The notes beneath the pieces are model-generated. The model did no database searches, was not told the origin of the DNA, and worked only from the letters and a program-made list of their open reading frames with translations. A stretch of DNA of 64,000 nucleotides from Rufibacter sp. XAAS-G3-1 (GTDB lineage Bacteria > Bacteroidota > Bacteroidia > Cytophagales > Hymenobacteraceae): contig NZ_JABFAM010000009.1 of the NCBI RefSeq assembly GCF_013623775.1, positions 124,001 through 188,000 on the forward strand. Reading direction: 5' to 3'. The translations under genes and the position numbers were made by a program. Positions 35,479-44,102 of the stretch are shown piece after piece (the stretch's first letter is position 1; each line of letters begins with the position of its first letter).

Positions 35479-36478
35479 GCCCCAAATGAGTAAATCCCAG
35501 TTGATAGATAAATACGGCCGGCAATTAACGTACCTGCGGCTCTCGGTCACTGACCGGTGTAATTTCAGGTGCTACTACTGCATGCCCGAGGAAGGAATGG
35601 ATTTCGCCGCGCGCCAGGAGCTGCTGTCCTTTGAGGAACTGTACCGTTTATCGGCTGTTTTCTGCGATTTAGGCGTAAACAAGATCCGGATTACGGGCGG
35701 CGAGCCGTTCGTGCGGGCCGGAATTATCCCGTTTCTGCGGAAGTTGAGCAAACTGCCCGGTCTGGAGGAAATCACCGTCACCAGCAACGGGTCGCTCACC
35801 AAACCCCAAATTGAAGCCCTCCAGGAAATAGGCATCCGGAAAATCAACATCAGCCTGGACTCCTTAGACCGGGAACGATTCTTCAAAATCACCCGCCGCG
35901 ACAAGTTTGAGGACGTGTACGCCAGCATCTTTCAGCTGATTGATAGTGGTTTTGACATCAAACTGAACTGCGTGGTGGCCGAAAACAAAAACATCCAGGA
36001 CATCCTCCCCTTCGTGGAACTGACGAAAGACCACGCCTTGGCCGTCCGGTTTCTGGAAGAGATGCCCTTCAACGGCAGTGATACGTTTCAACTCCCGCAA
36101 TGGAGCCACCGCGAGATTTACCGGCACATCCAAGACCAATACCCCGTTCTGGAGAAACTGCAGAGCGAACCTACCTCTACCTCGGTCAATTACCAAGTGC
36201 CGGGCTACAAAGGTTCCTTCGGCATTATTCCGTCTTTCAGCAGAACCTTCTGCGGCACCTGTAACCGCATCAGGCTGGGGGCTACGGGTGAACTACGCAC
36301 CTGCCTCTACGGCCCCCCCGTTACCAACCTCCGCGACTTGATACGCCTTGGAGCCTCATCAGAGCAAGTTGAACAGGCAATCTTGGGAGCTGTGAGCAAC
36401 CGGGAAAAAGACGGTTTCGCCGCTGAAGCGAGTTATACGCCTTCCAAACATGAATCCATGTCGGTGTTGGGGGGATAA
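35465..36478 (+). CDS. moaA: GTP 3',8-cyclase (radical SAM)
   Basis: A 337-residue radical SAM enzyme starting molybdopterin synthesis from GTP. The SAM cluster is C32, C36, C39 (CNFRCYYC), and the second [4Fe-4S] ligands C263, C266, C280 (FCGTC, RTC). ITGGEP is the SAM motif, and the C-terminal GG needed for catalysis is present (SVLGG). ATG 35465 overlaps moaE; ATG 35486 (MSKSQLIDKYGR) is equally plausible. Confidence 0.96.
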   Translation: MPTPKPQMSKSQLIDKYGRQLTYLRLSVTDRCNFRCYYCMPEEGMDFAARQELLSFEELYRLSAVFCDLGVNKIRITGGEPFVRAGIIPFLRKLSKLPGLEEITVTSNGSLTKPQIEALQEIGIRKINISLDSLDRERFFKITRRDKFEDVYASIFQLIDSGFDIKLNCVVAENKNIQDILPFVELTKDHALAVRFLEEMPFNGSDTFQLPQWSHREIYRHIQDQYPVLEKLQSEPTSTSVNYQVPGYKGSFGIIPSFSRTFCGTCNRIRLGATGELRTCLYGPPVTNLRDLIRLGASSEQVEQAILGAVSNREKDGFAAEASYTPSKHESMSVLGG

Positions 36479-36479
36479 G

Positions 36480-36877
36480 CTGGGGTTTGCCGAAAGCATA
36501 TGTTTATTGCTGTGCGTAGAGTTAGCGTCAGCGCTCTACGCACTAGCCGGATAGCCAATCTCCTGATTGGCGTAACGGAAAAGTTATTTGCACAGACGCT
36601 CACAGGTCTTCCAGACGCTACTAGGTCTTTTGAGCGAGCGGTACAGCGCTGGCAGACAAAAACTCCCCTCCTAGTTTAGGAGGAGTGCCCAAAAGGCGGG
36701 TGGTGAAAAGCGGGTAACAGAATAGCAGCTTTGATTAGCTGCAATCCCGGTTTCGCTGTTGCACAGCGAGGGTAGTCAGAGACTCGCGCCAGCTGGGAAT
36801 AACAATGAATGCGAGTTCCTGTTTCAAAGTCAAAATCCTGAAAACAGCGCATAAACAGGTATTACATAGAGAGAAGC
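36480..36877. repeat. Composite repeat cluster (family 4b, reverse) before moaC
   Basis: About 400 bp splitting moaA from moaC. It holds a 10-bp stem hairpin GTGCGTAGAG..CTCTACGCAC (36512-36543) and a reversed copy of the element at 9916-10129 (aligned about 36656-36792, ending CTCGCGCCAG). A partial repeat at 36597-36640 (CAGGTCTTCCAGACG) is also present. The final 80 bp should hold the moaC promoter. Confidence 0.6.
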
Positions 36878-37357
36878 ATGAGTTCACTTTCACATATTAA
36901 TGAACAGGGCCAGCCCAGCATGGTAGATGTGTCACTTAAAGCGGTGACGACCAGAACGGCCGTAGCCGAAGGCATTGTTCGTTTCCCCGAAGCCGTTTAT
37001 GAGCAGTTGGCAGGTCAGAACTTCCTAACCAAAAAAGGGGCCGTATTTCAGACCGCCATTATTGCGGGGGTAATGGCCGCCAAGAAAACGGCAGACATTA
37101 TTCCGCTGTGCCACCCCCTGGCGCTGTCCACCTGTAAGATTGACATTGAAGCCGCTCCTAACGCATCGTTAAAGGTAACGTGCCTGGTGCGCTGCGAAGG
37201 CAAAACGGGCGTGGAGATGGAGGCTCTGACGGGCGTATCGGCGGCGGCGTTGTGCATCTATGATATGTGCAAGGCACTCACCCATGACATTGTGCTATCA
37301 GACATTCGGTTGGTAGAAAAGACGGGTGGTAAATCAGACATCCTTGCAGCACACTAA
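36878..37357 (+). CDS. moaC: Cyclic pyranopterin monophosphate synthase
   Basis: A 159-residue enzyme that turns MoaA's product into cyclic pyranopterin monophosphate. Signatures are MVDVSLKAVTTRTAVAEG, KTADIIPLCHPLAL with the active-site Lys/Asp region, and KTGVEMEALTGVSAAALCIY. Typical full length. It lies 32 bp before the moeB-rhodanese gene. Confidence 0.96.
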   Translation: MSSLSHINEQGQPSMVDVSLKAVTTRTAVAEGIVRFPEAVYEQLAGQNFLTKKGAVFQTAIIAGVMAAKKTADIIPLCHPLALSTCKIDIEAAPNASLKVTCLVRCEGKTGVEMEALTGVSAAALCIYDMCKALTHDIVLSDIRLVEKTGGKSDILAAH

Positions 37358-37389
37358 AGAAATAGGTGAATCTTTCCAAAAACTGAACC

Positions 37390-38475
37390 ATGGAAAACCG
37401 TTATAGCCGCCAATTGCAACTGCCGGGTTTTGGGGCCGAATCACAAAAGAAGCTTCAAAACGCCAAAGTGTTGGTAGTGGGTGCCGGAGGCCTGGGAGTT
37501 CCCGTGCTGCAATACCTGGCCGGTATGGGCGTAGGCAAGCTGGGCATAATAGACGGCGACCAGATTAGCCTGACTAACCTGCACCGCCAAGTGCTATACA
37601 ATACCGCCGAGGTGGGACAGCTGAAAGTGGAGGTAGCGGCGCAAAAGCTGGCGCAGCTCAATCCCGAAATTCAGCTTATCCCTTATCACACGCACCTCAC
37701 CCCGCAGAATGCACTGGGTATCTTGGCAAACTATGACTTGGTGATTGATGCCACCGATAATTTTGAAGCCCGTTACCTCATCAATGATGCCTGCGTGCTG
37801 TTGGGTAAGCCATTTGTGTACGGGGCCCTGCACCAGTTTGAAGGACAGGTGAGCGTGTTCAACTGGCAAGGTGGCCCCACGTACCGATGCCTCTATCCTA
37901 CTCCGCCCTCGGCGCAGGAAATCCCGGACTGCAATACTGCCGGTGTGCTGGGCGTAGTGCCCGGCCTGATTGGCTGCCAACAAGCGCTGGAAGCGGTGAA
38001 AGTGTTAACGGGAATTGGGAAATCTCTTTCCGGGTACCTGCTTATGCTGGATTTTCTAAACCAAAGCCAATACAAGATCAAGCTGAAGGCCAATCCCGAG
38101 AACCAGAACATCACCAGCCTGCAAATCTCGTACGCGGTGGCCAGTTGCTCAACGGTACCAGAGGTTTCGGCCAAGGAACTGTATGAATGGGTTAAGGAAG
38201 GAAAGAAACTTCTGTTGCTGGATGTACGGGAACAGGACGAGTATGTGAAAGGGCACCTGCAGAAATCGCTGCTGACGCCCTTGTCGGTGTTCAGGAACCA
38301 GATAGACCAATTGCCGCAGCACCTGCCTATTGTTACCATTTGCCAGAAAGGAAGCCGGAGCCAAAAAGCCGCCGAAATGCTGTTAGAGAAGGAAAACAGC
38401 GCCGAAGTCTATAGTTTAGCGGGCGGCATGGAGGCCTGGTTGAGCCAATTACCCAATAAGCTGGTCGTGCAATGA
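37390..38475 (+). CDS. moeB: MoeB-type adenylyltransferase with C-terminal rhodanese domain
   Basis: A 361-residue fusion activating the MoaD C-terminus and delivering sulfur. The E1-like domain (about 1-240) has VVGAGGLGVPVLQYLAGMGV, NLHRQVLY and DCNTAGVLGVVPG, in which the Cys is the MoeB/ThiF site. The rhodanese domain (about 255-355) has C318 in CQKGSRSQKAA. The two zinc CxxC pairs of E. coli MoeB are not seen. It overlaps the next gene by 4 bp. It may also serve ThiS. Confidence 0.93.
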   Translation: MENRYSRQLQLPGFGAESQKKLQNAKVLVVGAGGLGVPVLQYLAGMGVGKLGIIDGDQISLTNLHRQVLYNTAEVGQLKVEVAAQKLAQLNPEIQLIPYHTHLTPQNALGILANYDLVIDATDNFEARYLINDACVLLGKPFVYGALHQFEGQVSVFNWQGGPTYRCLYPTPPSAQEIPDCNTAGVLGVVPGLIGCQQALEAVKVLTGIGKSLSGYLLMLDFLNQSQYKIKLKANPENQNITSLQISYAVASCSTVPEVSAKELYEWVKEGKKLLLLDVREQDEYVKGHLQKSLLTPLSVFRNQIDQLPQHLPIVTICQKGSRSQKAAEMLLEKENSAEVYSLAGGMEAWLSQLPNKLVVQ

Positions 38476-39239
38476 TGGGTCTGGAGGTAAACCTGCTGTT
38501 ACTTATTCTCAGTTTCTTCGTTATCGCCACACTGTATTCGTCGGTGGGGTTTGGCGGCGGTTCCAGCTATTTGGCTTTGCTGGCGCTGTTTCTGCCCAAT
38601 TTTCTGGAAATTAAATCTACGGCCCTGCTTTGCAATTTGGTGGTGGTCACCGGCAGCACTTACCTGTTCATCAAAGAAGGTATTTTTGACGCGAAGAAGT
38701 TTTTACCCTTGGCCATCTGCAGTGTTCCCGCCGCCTTTCTGGGAGCTACCTTCGCCCTTTCCCAGGCGGTTTTCTTTATTTGCCTGGGAGCGGTGCTGGC
38801 GTTTTCGGGGGCGTTGCTGATCCTGCAGTTTTTCACGCAACCCGTTGCTAAAGGTATTCTGTATAGGCATCACTCCCGCTTTTTCAACTTTTCATTAGGT
38901 GTCAGTTCCGGTTTGGTGTCGGGCTTGGTGGGTATTGGCGGCGGGATTCTGCTTTCGCCGGTGTTGCACCTGCTACGGTGGGCCGATGGCCGAACCATTG
39001 CGGCTCTGGCTTCCTTTTTCATTCTGGTGAACTCGGTAGCGGGTTTACTGGGGCAAGTGGCCGGAGGTAATTTCAAGGTAGATGTTTCGCTGTTGCTGCC
39101 CTTGCTGCTGGCCGTTTTCCTGGGCGGACAGGTGGGCACGCGGGTGAGTTTGAAGAAGATCAAGCCCCAGGCAGTAAAAGGCTTAACGGGTGTTTTCGTT
39201 TTGTGCATCGGCTTGAGGCTGGTCATCAGTTATCTTTAG
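38472..39239 (+). CDS. TauE/SafE-family transporter (sulfite exporter type)
   Basis: A 255-residue integral membrane protein with seven or eight hydrophobic segments. The two repeat-half signatures GFGGGSSYLALLALF and GIGGGILLSPVLHL are typical of TauE/SafE. Such proteins export sulfite or other small sulfur-containing anions. Its location between moeB and moeA, and coupling to moeB (ATGA overlap), hint at sulfur or molybdate-related traffic during cofactor synthesis. Substrate is inferred. Confidence 0.85.
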   Translation: MMGLEVNLLLLILSFFVIATLYSSVGFGGGSSYLALLALFLPNFLEIKSTALLCNLVVVTGSTYLFIKEGIFDAKKFLPLAICSVPAAFLGATFALSQAVFFICLGAVLAFSGALLILQFFTQPVAKGILYRHHSRFFNFSLGVSSGLVSGLVGIGGGILLSPVLHLLRWADGRTIAALASFFILVNSVAGLLGQVAGGNFKVDVSLLLPLLLAVFLGGQVGTRVSLKKIKPQAVKGLTGVFVLCIGLRLVISYL

Positions 39240-39243
39240 CGGC

Positions 39244-40434
39244 ATGATATCAGTAGCGGAAGCCTTACAACGGGTGTTGCAACACAAAGCAGAACTGGCC
39301 ATTGAAGAAGTGGATTTGCTCCAATCGGTGGGCCGGGTGCTGGCGCAGGAAGTCATCGCTGATCGGGATTTCCCCCCTTTTGACCGGGTCACCATGGACG
39401 GAATTGCCATCAACACCCAAGATTTCGCATCCGGCACCCGGTCTTTTCCCGTTGCACAGATCCAGGCCGCCGGTTCTCCGCAGACCTCCTTATCCCAAGC
39501 CGGGCACTGCCTGGAAGTGATGACCGGGGCCATGCTCCCCCTAAACACAGATGCGGTGGTGCGGTACGAAGATTGCGACCTACAGAACAACGTAGCCAGC
39601 GTGCTGCTAGAACAAGTAGTATCTGGGCAGAACATCCATCGGCAAGGTTCAGACAAGAAAGCCGGTGAGGTGTTGCTAACTTCAGGTGTTGTTATCACTC
39701 CCGCTATCATAGGCACCTTGGCTTCGGTAGGTCTAGGAAAAGTGAAGGTGTACCAAGTCCCCAAAGTGGCCGTCTGCTCCACCGGCGATGAACTGGTTGA
39801 AGTACACGCAAGTCCCCTCCCGCACCAGATCAGGAGATCCAACGCGTTTATGCTGGCCGCCGCCTTGCGGCAGGAAAACATTCAGGCAGCCCTTTTTCAC
39901 CTACCGGATGAGCCCGAGATCATGCGGCAACGTCTGGCTTCCATCATTGCCGACCATGACGTTTTGATTTTGTCAGGGGCCGTGTCTAAAGGGAAGTTCG
40001 ATTTTCTGCCGCAGGTGTTGGAAGAATTGGGTTTTTGGGCTGTTTTCCATAAAATAGCCCAAAAACCGGGCAAGCCCATGCTGTTTGGGATGCTGCCAGA
40101 GCAGAAGGTGGTGTTCGGCCTGCCGGGAAATCCGGTCTCTACGTTCGTTTGCTACCAGCTTTTCTTCCGGCCCTGGCTGAGGGCTTCTCTGAAACTACCC
40201 CAGGTAGAAACCCAAGCCCAATTAACTCAGCCGATCACGTTTAAACCAGCCCTCACGTATCACGTGCCGGTGAAGCTGCAAAACGTTAACGGCACGTTGA
40301 AAGCGACTCCCATCGCCACCACCGGATCTGGGGATTTGACCAGTCTTCTGGACGCAGATGGCCTATTGAGTTTTCCGGCGGAGCAGGACACGTTTGCCGA
40401 AGGAACCGCTTTTCCCCTCACCTTGCTTTCTTAG
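39244..40434 (+). CDS. moeA: Molybdopterin molybdenumtransferase
   Basis: A 396-residue enzyme inserting molybdate into adenylylated molybdopterin. Motifs: MDGIAINTQDF, EVMTGAMLP, STGDELVE, SGAVSKGKFDFLPQVL, KPGKPMLFG and GLPGNPVSTFV. A family 1 palindrome (40030-40067) lies in frame and encodes residues about 263-275 (FWAVFHKIAQKP), which still match the family. No mogA/moaB homologue is in the window to make its AMP substrate, so that function must be elsewhere. Confidence 0.95.
   Translation: MISVAEALQRVLQHKAELAIEEVDLLQSVGRVLAQEVIADRDFPPFDRVTMDGIAINTQDFASGTRSFPVAQIQAAGSPQTSLSQAGHCLEVMTGAMLPLNTDAVVRYEDCDLQNNVASVLLEQVVSGQNIHRQGSDKKAGEVLLTSGVVITPAIIGTLASVGLGKVKVYQVPKVAVCSTGDELVEVHASPLPHQIRRSNAFMLAAALRQENIQAALFHLPDEPEIMRQRLASIIADHDVLILSGAVSKGKFDFLPQVLEELGFWAVFHKIAQKPGKPMLFGMLPEQKVVFGLPGNPVSTFVCYQLFFRPWLRASLKLPQVETQAQLTQPITFKPALTYHVPVKLQNVNGTLKATPIATTGSGDLTSLLDADGLLSFPAEQDTFAEGTAFPLTLLS
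40030..40067. repeat. Palindromic box (family 1) inside moeA
   Basis: GGTTTTTGGGCTGTTTT facing AAAATAGCCCAAAAACC. Sequence and architecture match the intergenic boxes. It is in frame and codes for the conserved segment just before the KPGKP motif. Confidence 0.75.
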
Positions 40435-40481
40435 CCGGGCCTGTTCTGCTGCAGGGCTGGGCAGAGGCAAATCAACGTAAC

Positions 40482-40523
40482 CTTGTTTTAGCCCTGTTTT
40501 AGAGAAATCAGCCTAAAAACAAG
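40482..40523. repeat. Palindromic box (family 1) after moeA
   Basis: CTTGTTTTAGCCCTGTTTTA facing AAATCAGCCTAAAAACAAG, 48 bp after the moeA stop, at the end of the molybdenum block. Confidence 0.78.
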
Positions 40524-40588
40524 TGCTAGAATCCCCTGCTTACTGGCCTGTTTCCGTATAAAGAGGGCAATACTAACCGGAGAAAATA

Positions 40589-40909
40589 ATGGAAAATACA
40601 ACGTATGATGCCGCGCGTCACCGCGAACTGAATGGCTATTTCAGGGATAGAATCCAGCACCAGTTAACGACAGACCCGCACCTGCAGAACCAGGTAGCCC
40701 AGGGAAACAGCTTACAGTTAAAGGAAATTGTGGAGAGCCTCACGCTGAATGACCAGGTTCTATGGAAAGAATTCCTGCACCTGGATCAGCTTAAAATGCA
40801 CCAGGATCTACAGAATCACTTAGAAGGAAAAGGCACTCCCCTGCACGACGGCTCTGGCTTTTACCGCCAGCCAGACCAGGAGAACGGCGAGGAAAAGCCC
40901 CTTTGGTGA
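40589..40909 (+). CDS. Hypothetical helical protein (106 aa)
   Basis: A soluble 106-residue protein rich in Gln, His and charged residues (HRELNGYFRDRIQHQLTTDP, LKEIVESLTLNDQVLWKEF). It is mostly helical by composition, with no signal or Cys. No family recognised. It follows moeA by 155 bp with a palindromic box between, so it is probably a separate transcript. Confidence 0.6.
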   Translation: MENTTYDAARHRELNGYFRDRIQHQLTTDPHLQNQVAQGNSLQLKEIVESLTLNDQVLWKEFLHLDQLKMHQDLQNHLEGKGTPLHDGSGFYRQPDQENGEEKPLW

Positions 40910-41063
40910 AGAAAGCCCTGCTAAGGAACTGATCGTTCTTCTAAAGCAATGAAGACTCGCTCGCCTCTGAGGTGCGGGTGGGTACCTGCGGCTTTAAACG
41001 AAGCGCCATCATCTGAAAGCCTTTACACAACTCAACACCAACAAATCACTTCCTGCCAACTCT

Positions 41064-41525
41064 TTATTTCAATGACTCAAAACTGTACTGGGCATCGCTC
41101 CAGAATTGATCCAGGGCGATAATGCGGGGTTTGAAGAAGGAGATGAGCGCGGGCCAGTCTTCACGGTTGAACACGTTGACGGGGCCAAGCTCTTTGTAGA
41201 TGCGGCTGACGGTTTCGCCGAATTCATTGGTGGTGTGCAATTCCCACGCCCATTCCTCTCCTAGCGTCTCGTGCAGATAGGTTTTCAGCTCCAGGAACTG
41301 CTCAAAGAAAAGCTCCTGCAGGTCGGGGTCGGGGTGCGTTAACTCAATGCCGATGGACGCGTTCCTGGTTTCGGCCCGCATTCTGAAATACACGTACTTG
41401 AGGCCCGTCTTGTAGTTTGACCAGTTGATTTTCAACCCTTCCGCCGAAGGATGGGGTGCAATGTACTGGCCAAAGGTTGTCCAAAAGGCTTGTCTTAGTT
41501 GCGAGGCTTGTTCTCTGGTGTACAT
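41064..41525 (-). CDS. DUF4268-family protein
   Basis: A 153-residue protein matching the DUF4268 pattern: QASQLRQAFWTTFGQYIAPHP, NWSNYKTGLKYVYFRMRA and IGIELTHPDPDLQELFFEQF. The family is related in fold to PD-(D/E)XK-type or substrate-recognition modules, but no function is established. There is no signal peptide. It stands alone between oppositely oriented neighbours. Confidence 0.85.
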   Translation of the reverse strand: MYTREQASQLRQAFWTTFGQYIAPHPSAEGLKINWSNYKTGLKYVYFRMRAETRNASIGIELTHPDPDLQELFFEQFLELKTYLHETLGEEWAWELHTTNEFGETVSRIYKELGPVNVFNREDWPALISFFKPRIIALDQFWSDAQYSFESLK

Positions 41526-41799
41526 GTTTTTCCGCTTCTCTGTGGAATAAATGGGAGTACATAAATACCTATTTTTAAGTATTTTTTATGACTACTTAAA
41601 AACAGTACTTTGCAGACAGATGGAGTTAGAAACAGGCTTCATCACAGGTTTTACTTATGTTAGAAAGGGGGCATCGGGGGACGCCCCCTTTTTGTTTTTT
41701 CCGCCTTTTGCTTTTCTGCCGCTGCGGTGTACCACCTTGTTTCAGCGGGCTGTTTTTAGCCTAAAAAAGGAAAATACCTGAAAAAGCCTTGCCTCTGCT

Positions 41800-42786
41800 C
41801 TACCACTGCTGATGCACGGTGGGTCTGATGTACTGGTCGTAGATTCTGCGGACACCTTCCATTTGCGCTGGGCTTAGCGTAGGCAAAGCGGCGGCGGCCA
41901 GGTTGGCGCTCACTTGCTCGGGCCGGGAAGCACCCGGAATCACCGTACTTACCTCGGGGAACATGAGCACCCAACGCAGTGCCCAGGGCGCTAACGGTTC
42001 CTGCCCCGGGAAAAGTCTTTTTAGTTCTTCCACGGCCTCCAGGCCCAGGTCAAAGTCTACGCCGGAGAAGGTTTCGCCTTTGTCAAAGGCCTCGCCGTTG
42101 CGGTTGAACGCGCGGTGATCCTCGGGATTGAACGTGGTCTGGTGCGACATTTTACCGGTGAGCAAGCCGCTGGCGAGGGGCACCCGCACAATGAGGCCCA
42201 CGTTGTTTTCTTTGGCGGTAGAGAACAACTGCTCACTCGGCTTTAGCCGGAACATGTTGAAGATAACCTGCACGGTGGTCACGTTGGGGTAGCGCATGGC
42301 CATGAGGGCCTCGTCTACCAATTCTACGCTCACGCCCAGGTTCCTGATTTTGCCCTGCTCCTTCAACCGGTCAAACACCCCGAAGATCTCGGGGCGGGTG
42401 TACACTTCGGTGGGTGGGCAGTGCAACTGGATCAAGTCTATGGTTTCCAGCTTCATGTTGCGGAGGCTCTGCTCTACGTAGCCAGTCAGTTTTTCAGGGG
42501 AATACCCCTGAGGGACATGCGGCTGGATCTGGCGTCCGCATTTGGTGGCGACAAAAACCTCTTCGCTGCGGCTTTTGACTACTTTGGCTACGGCGGCCTC
42601 GCTGAGGCCGTCGGAGTACACATCGGCGGTGTCAATGAAATTCACGCCTGCGTCAATGGCCGAGTTTATGATGGTTTCGGCGGTTTGCTCGTGGAAAGGC
42701 TCGCCCCAGCGGCCGCCTACCTGCCAGGTGCCCAGTGATATCTCTGATACGTTGAATCCGGTTTTCCCTAATGTTCTATAGTTCAT
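41800..42786 (-). CDS. Aldo/keto reductase
   Basis: A 328-residue NADPH-dependent oxidoreductase. The tetrad is visible as D and Y in FIDTADVYSDG, K in VATKCGRQ and H in IQLHCPP. It begins MNYRTLGKTGFNVSEISLGTWQVGG, the YajO/YghZ-like clade. Substrate unknown; typical for small aldehydes or ketones. It is followed on the same strand side by another AKR start region (42959-43852), so the two are adjacent and co-directional with 172 bp between, holding a family 1 box. Confidence 0.93.
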   Translation of the reverse strand: MNYRTLGKTGFNVSEISLGTWQVGGRWGEPFHEQTAETIINSAIDAGVNFIDTADVYSDGLSEAAVAKVVKSRSEEVFVATKCGRQIQPHVPQGYSPEKLTGYVEQSLRNMKLETIDLIQLHCPPTEVYTRPEIFGVFDRLKEQGKIRNLGVSVELVDEALMAMRYPNVTTVQVIFNMFRLKPSEQLFSTAKENNVGLIVRVPLASGLLTGKMSHQTTFNPEDHRAFNRNGEAFDKGETFSGVDFDLGLEAVEELKRLFPGQEPLAPWALRWVLMFPEVSTVIPGASRPEQVSANLAAAALPTLSPAQMEGVRRIYDQYIRPTVHQQW

Positions 42787-42905
42787 GTTTTGGAGCGTTT
42801 AATGAATGGACGTATTGTATGTACTTAAAAAGGCCCAGAAAAGATAGCGTCTCCCATTTTTCAGTAGACAGAGAAGTTGTTTTGAGTTTATCTTTTAGAT
42901 TTTCT

Positions 42906-42943
42906 CTTTTGAGGCTGTTTTCCTGAAATCAGCCCCAAAACAA
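42906..42943. repeat. Palindromic box (family 1) between two aldo/keto reductase genes
   Basis: CTTTTGAGGCTGTTTTCC facing GAAATCAGCCCCAAAACAAG. Confidence 0.75.
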
Positions 42944-42958
42944 GTGCGACAGGCTACC

Positions 42959-43852
42959 TTACCGGTGTTGCTCGTACACGGTTACCGGTATTTGCCTTTG
43001 CAAAGAACGGATGGTGTCTGGTGAAAGCGCGGGTGCATTGGCGGCGGTTAAGGCTTGTGCCAGGTGATGCTTGGTTCTGATGCCCAGCACCGCCGAGGTT
43101 ACTGCCGGATGGTGCAACACGTATCTCACCGATGCCTGGATGGCGTTTTCCTCTCCTGCAATTGCCTTGAGTGCTTCGGCGGTTTGGGTCACTTCTACCG
43201 CTGTGTGGTTGAGGTACGGTTTAGGGAGCTTGCCCAGTAAAAGGCCCTGGGCCAGGCTGCCCCGCGCCAGCACCCCAATCTGGTGTTGGTGCAGGAGATC
43301 CAGCATTTCTTCCTCGGGACGGCGATCCAGCAGGCTGTACTGCATCATGACGCTCACCAGGTTAGACCGCTCCACGTACTCGCGTATCACGTTGGGCCGG
43401 ATGGACGAAATGCCGTAGTGCCTGATTTTGCCCTGTTGCTTTAGTTGTTCAAAGGCTTCAATGGTTTCGTCTATGGGGTCTTCTATGGTGCCGCCATGCA
43501 GTTGGTACAAGTCAATGTAATCGGTTTGGAGCCGACGGAGGCTCTGCTCCACGGCTTCCAGAAGGTAGGCTTTGGTGGGGTTCCAGTCCCAGCCGCTGCC
43601 GTCTGGCCGCCACTGGTTGCCTACTTTGGTGGCGATGATGACCTGATCCCGTTTTCCCTTGAACGCTTTGCCCACCGTTTCTTCGTTCCGGCCTTTCTCG
43701 TACAGGTCGGCGGTGTCAAAGAAGTTGAATCCCGCCTCCTGGGCCTGGTGCAGCAAACGGAGGTTCTCCTCTTCAGACCCAGTTAAAGACATGCACCCAA
43801 AACTGATTTCGCTTACCTGTAAGTCTGAGGTTCCTAGTACTTTATAGTTCAT
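42959..43852 (-). CDS. Aldo/keto reductase
   Basis: A 297-residue reductase with the family tetrad in FFDTADLYEKG, IATKVGNQW and YQLHGGT. It begins MNYKVLGTSDLQVSEISFGC. Only about a third of positions look identical to the neighbouring reductase, so this is not a recent duplication. It lies upstream of the other AKR on the minus strand and just downstream of a membrane protein gene. Confidence 0.92.
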   Translation of the reverse strand: MNYKVLGTSDLQVSEISFGCMSLTGSEEENLRLLHQAQEAGFNFFDTADLYEKGRNEETVGKAFKGKRDQVIIATKVGNQWRPDGSGWDWNPTKAYLLEAVEQSLRRLQTDYIDLYQLHGGTIEDPIDETIEAFEQLKQQGKIRHYGISSIRPNVIREYVERSNLVSVMMQYSLLDRRPEEEMLDLLHQHQIGVLARGSLAQGLLLGKLPKPYLNHTAVEVTQTAEALKAIAGEENAIQASVRYVLHHPAVTSAVLGIRTKHHLAQALTAANAPALSPDTIRSLQRQIPVTVYEQHR

Positions 43853-43911
43853 ACGCGCTTCTTCTGCTTGAATGAGACAACTGCCTCTGCTACCAAAGGT
43901 AACAGGAAACT

Positions 43912-44060
43912 GGTTTTAGGCCTGCTTTCCTAAAAGTAACCCCGAAACACCAACGCCCACATTCCTTTACAAACGGAAGGACAAGTAAGAAGATTCGGGC
44001 GGATGATGGGCTGTCCCGCTTCTGTTTTAAGGCTGAATTCCAGAAAACAGGGCAAAAACG
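43912..44060. repeat. Two palindromic boxes (family 1) in tandem
   Basis: Box one at 43912-43951 (GGTTTTAGGCCTGCTTTCC, partly decayed right arm); box two at 44022-44060 (CTGTTTTAAGGCTGAATTCC facing AGAAAACAGGGCAAAAACG). They fill the gap between the AKR and the membrane protein gene. Confidence 0.7.
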
Positions 44061-44102
44061 ATGGCTTCTGGTGGATTACTGCTTGGCGGCGGGAAGCTGG
44101 GT

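Noticed and set aside
35645-35680. A palindrome-like stretch in moaA (CGGCTGTTTTCTGCG then GGCGTAAAC) similar to family 1
   Set aside because: The arms do not pair well and the encoded LSAVFCDLGVNKIRITGGEP is normal for MoaA, so chance likeness is more probable than an inserted box.
41800-43852. Two neighbouring aldo/keto reductases as a recent tandem duplication
   Set aside because: Their sequences differ widely outside the catalytic motifs and their lengths differ (328 and 297), so they belong to different subfamilies.
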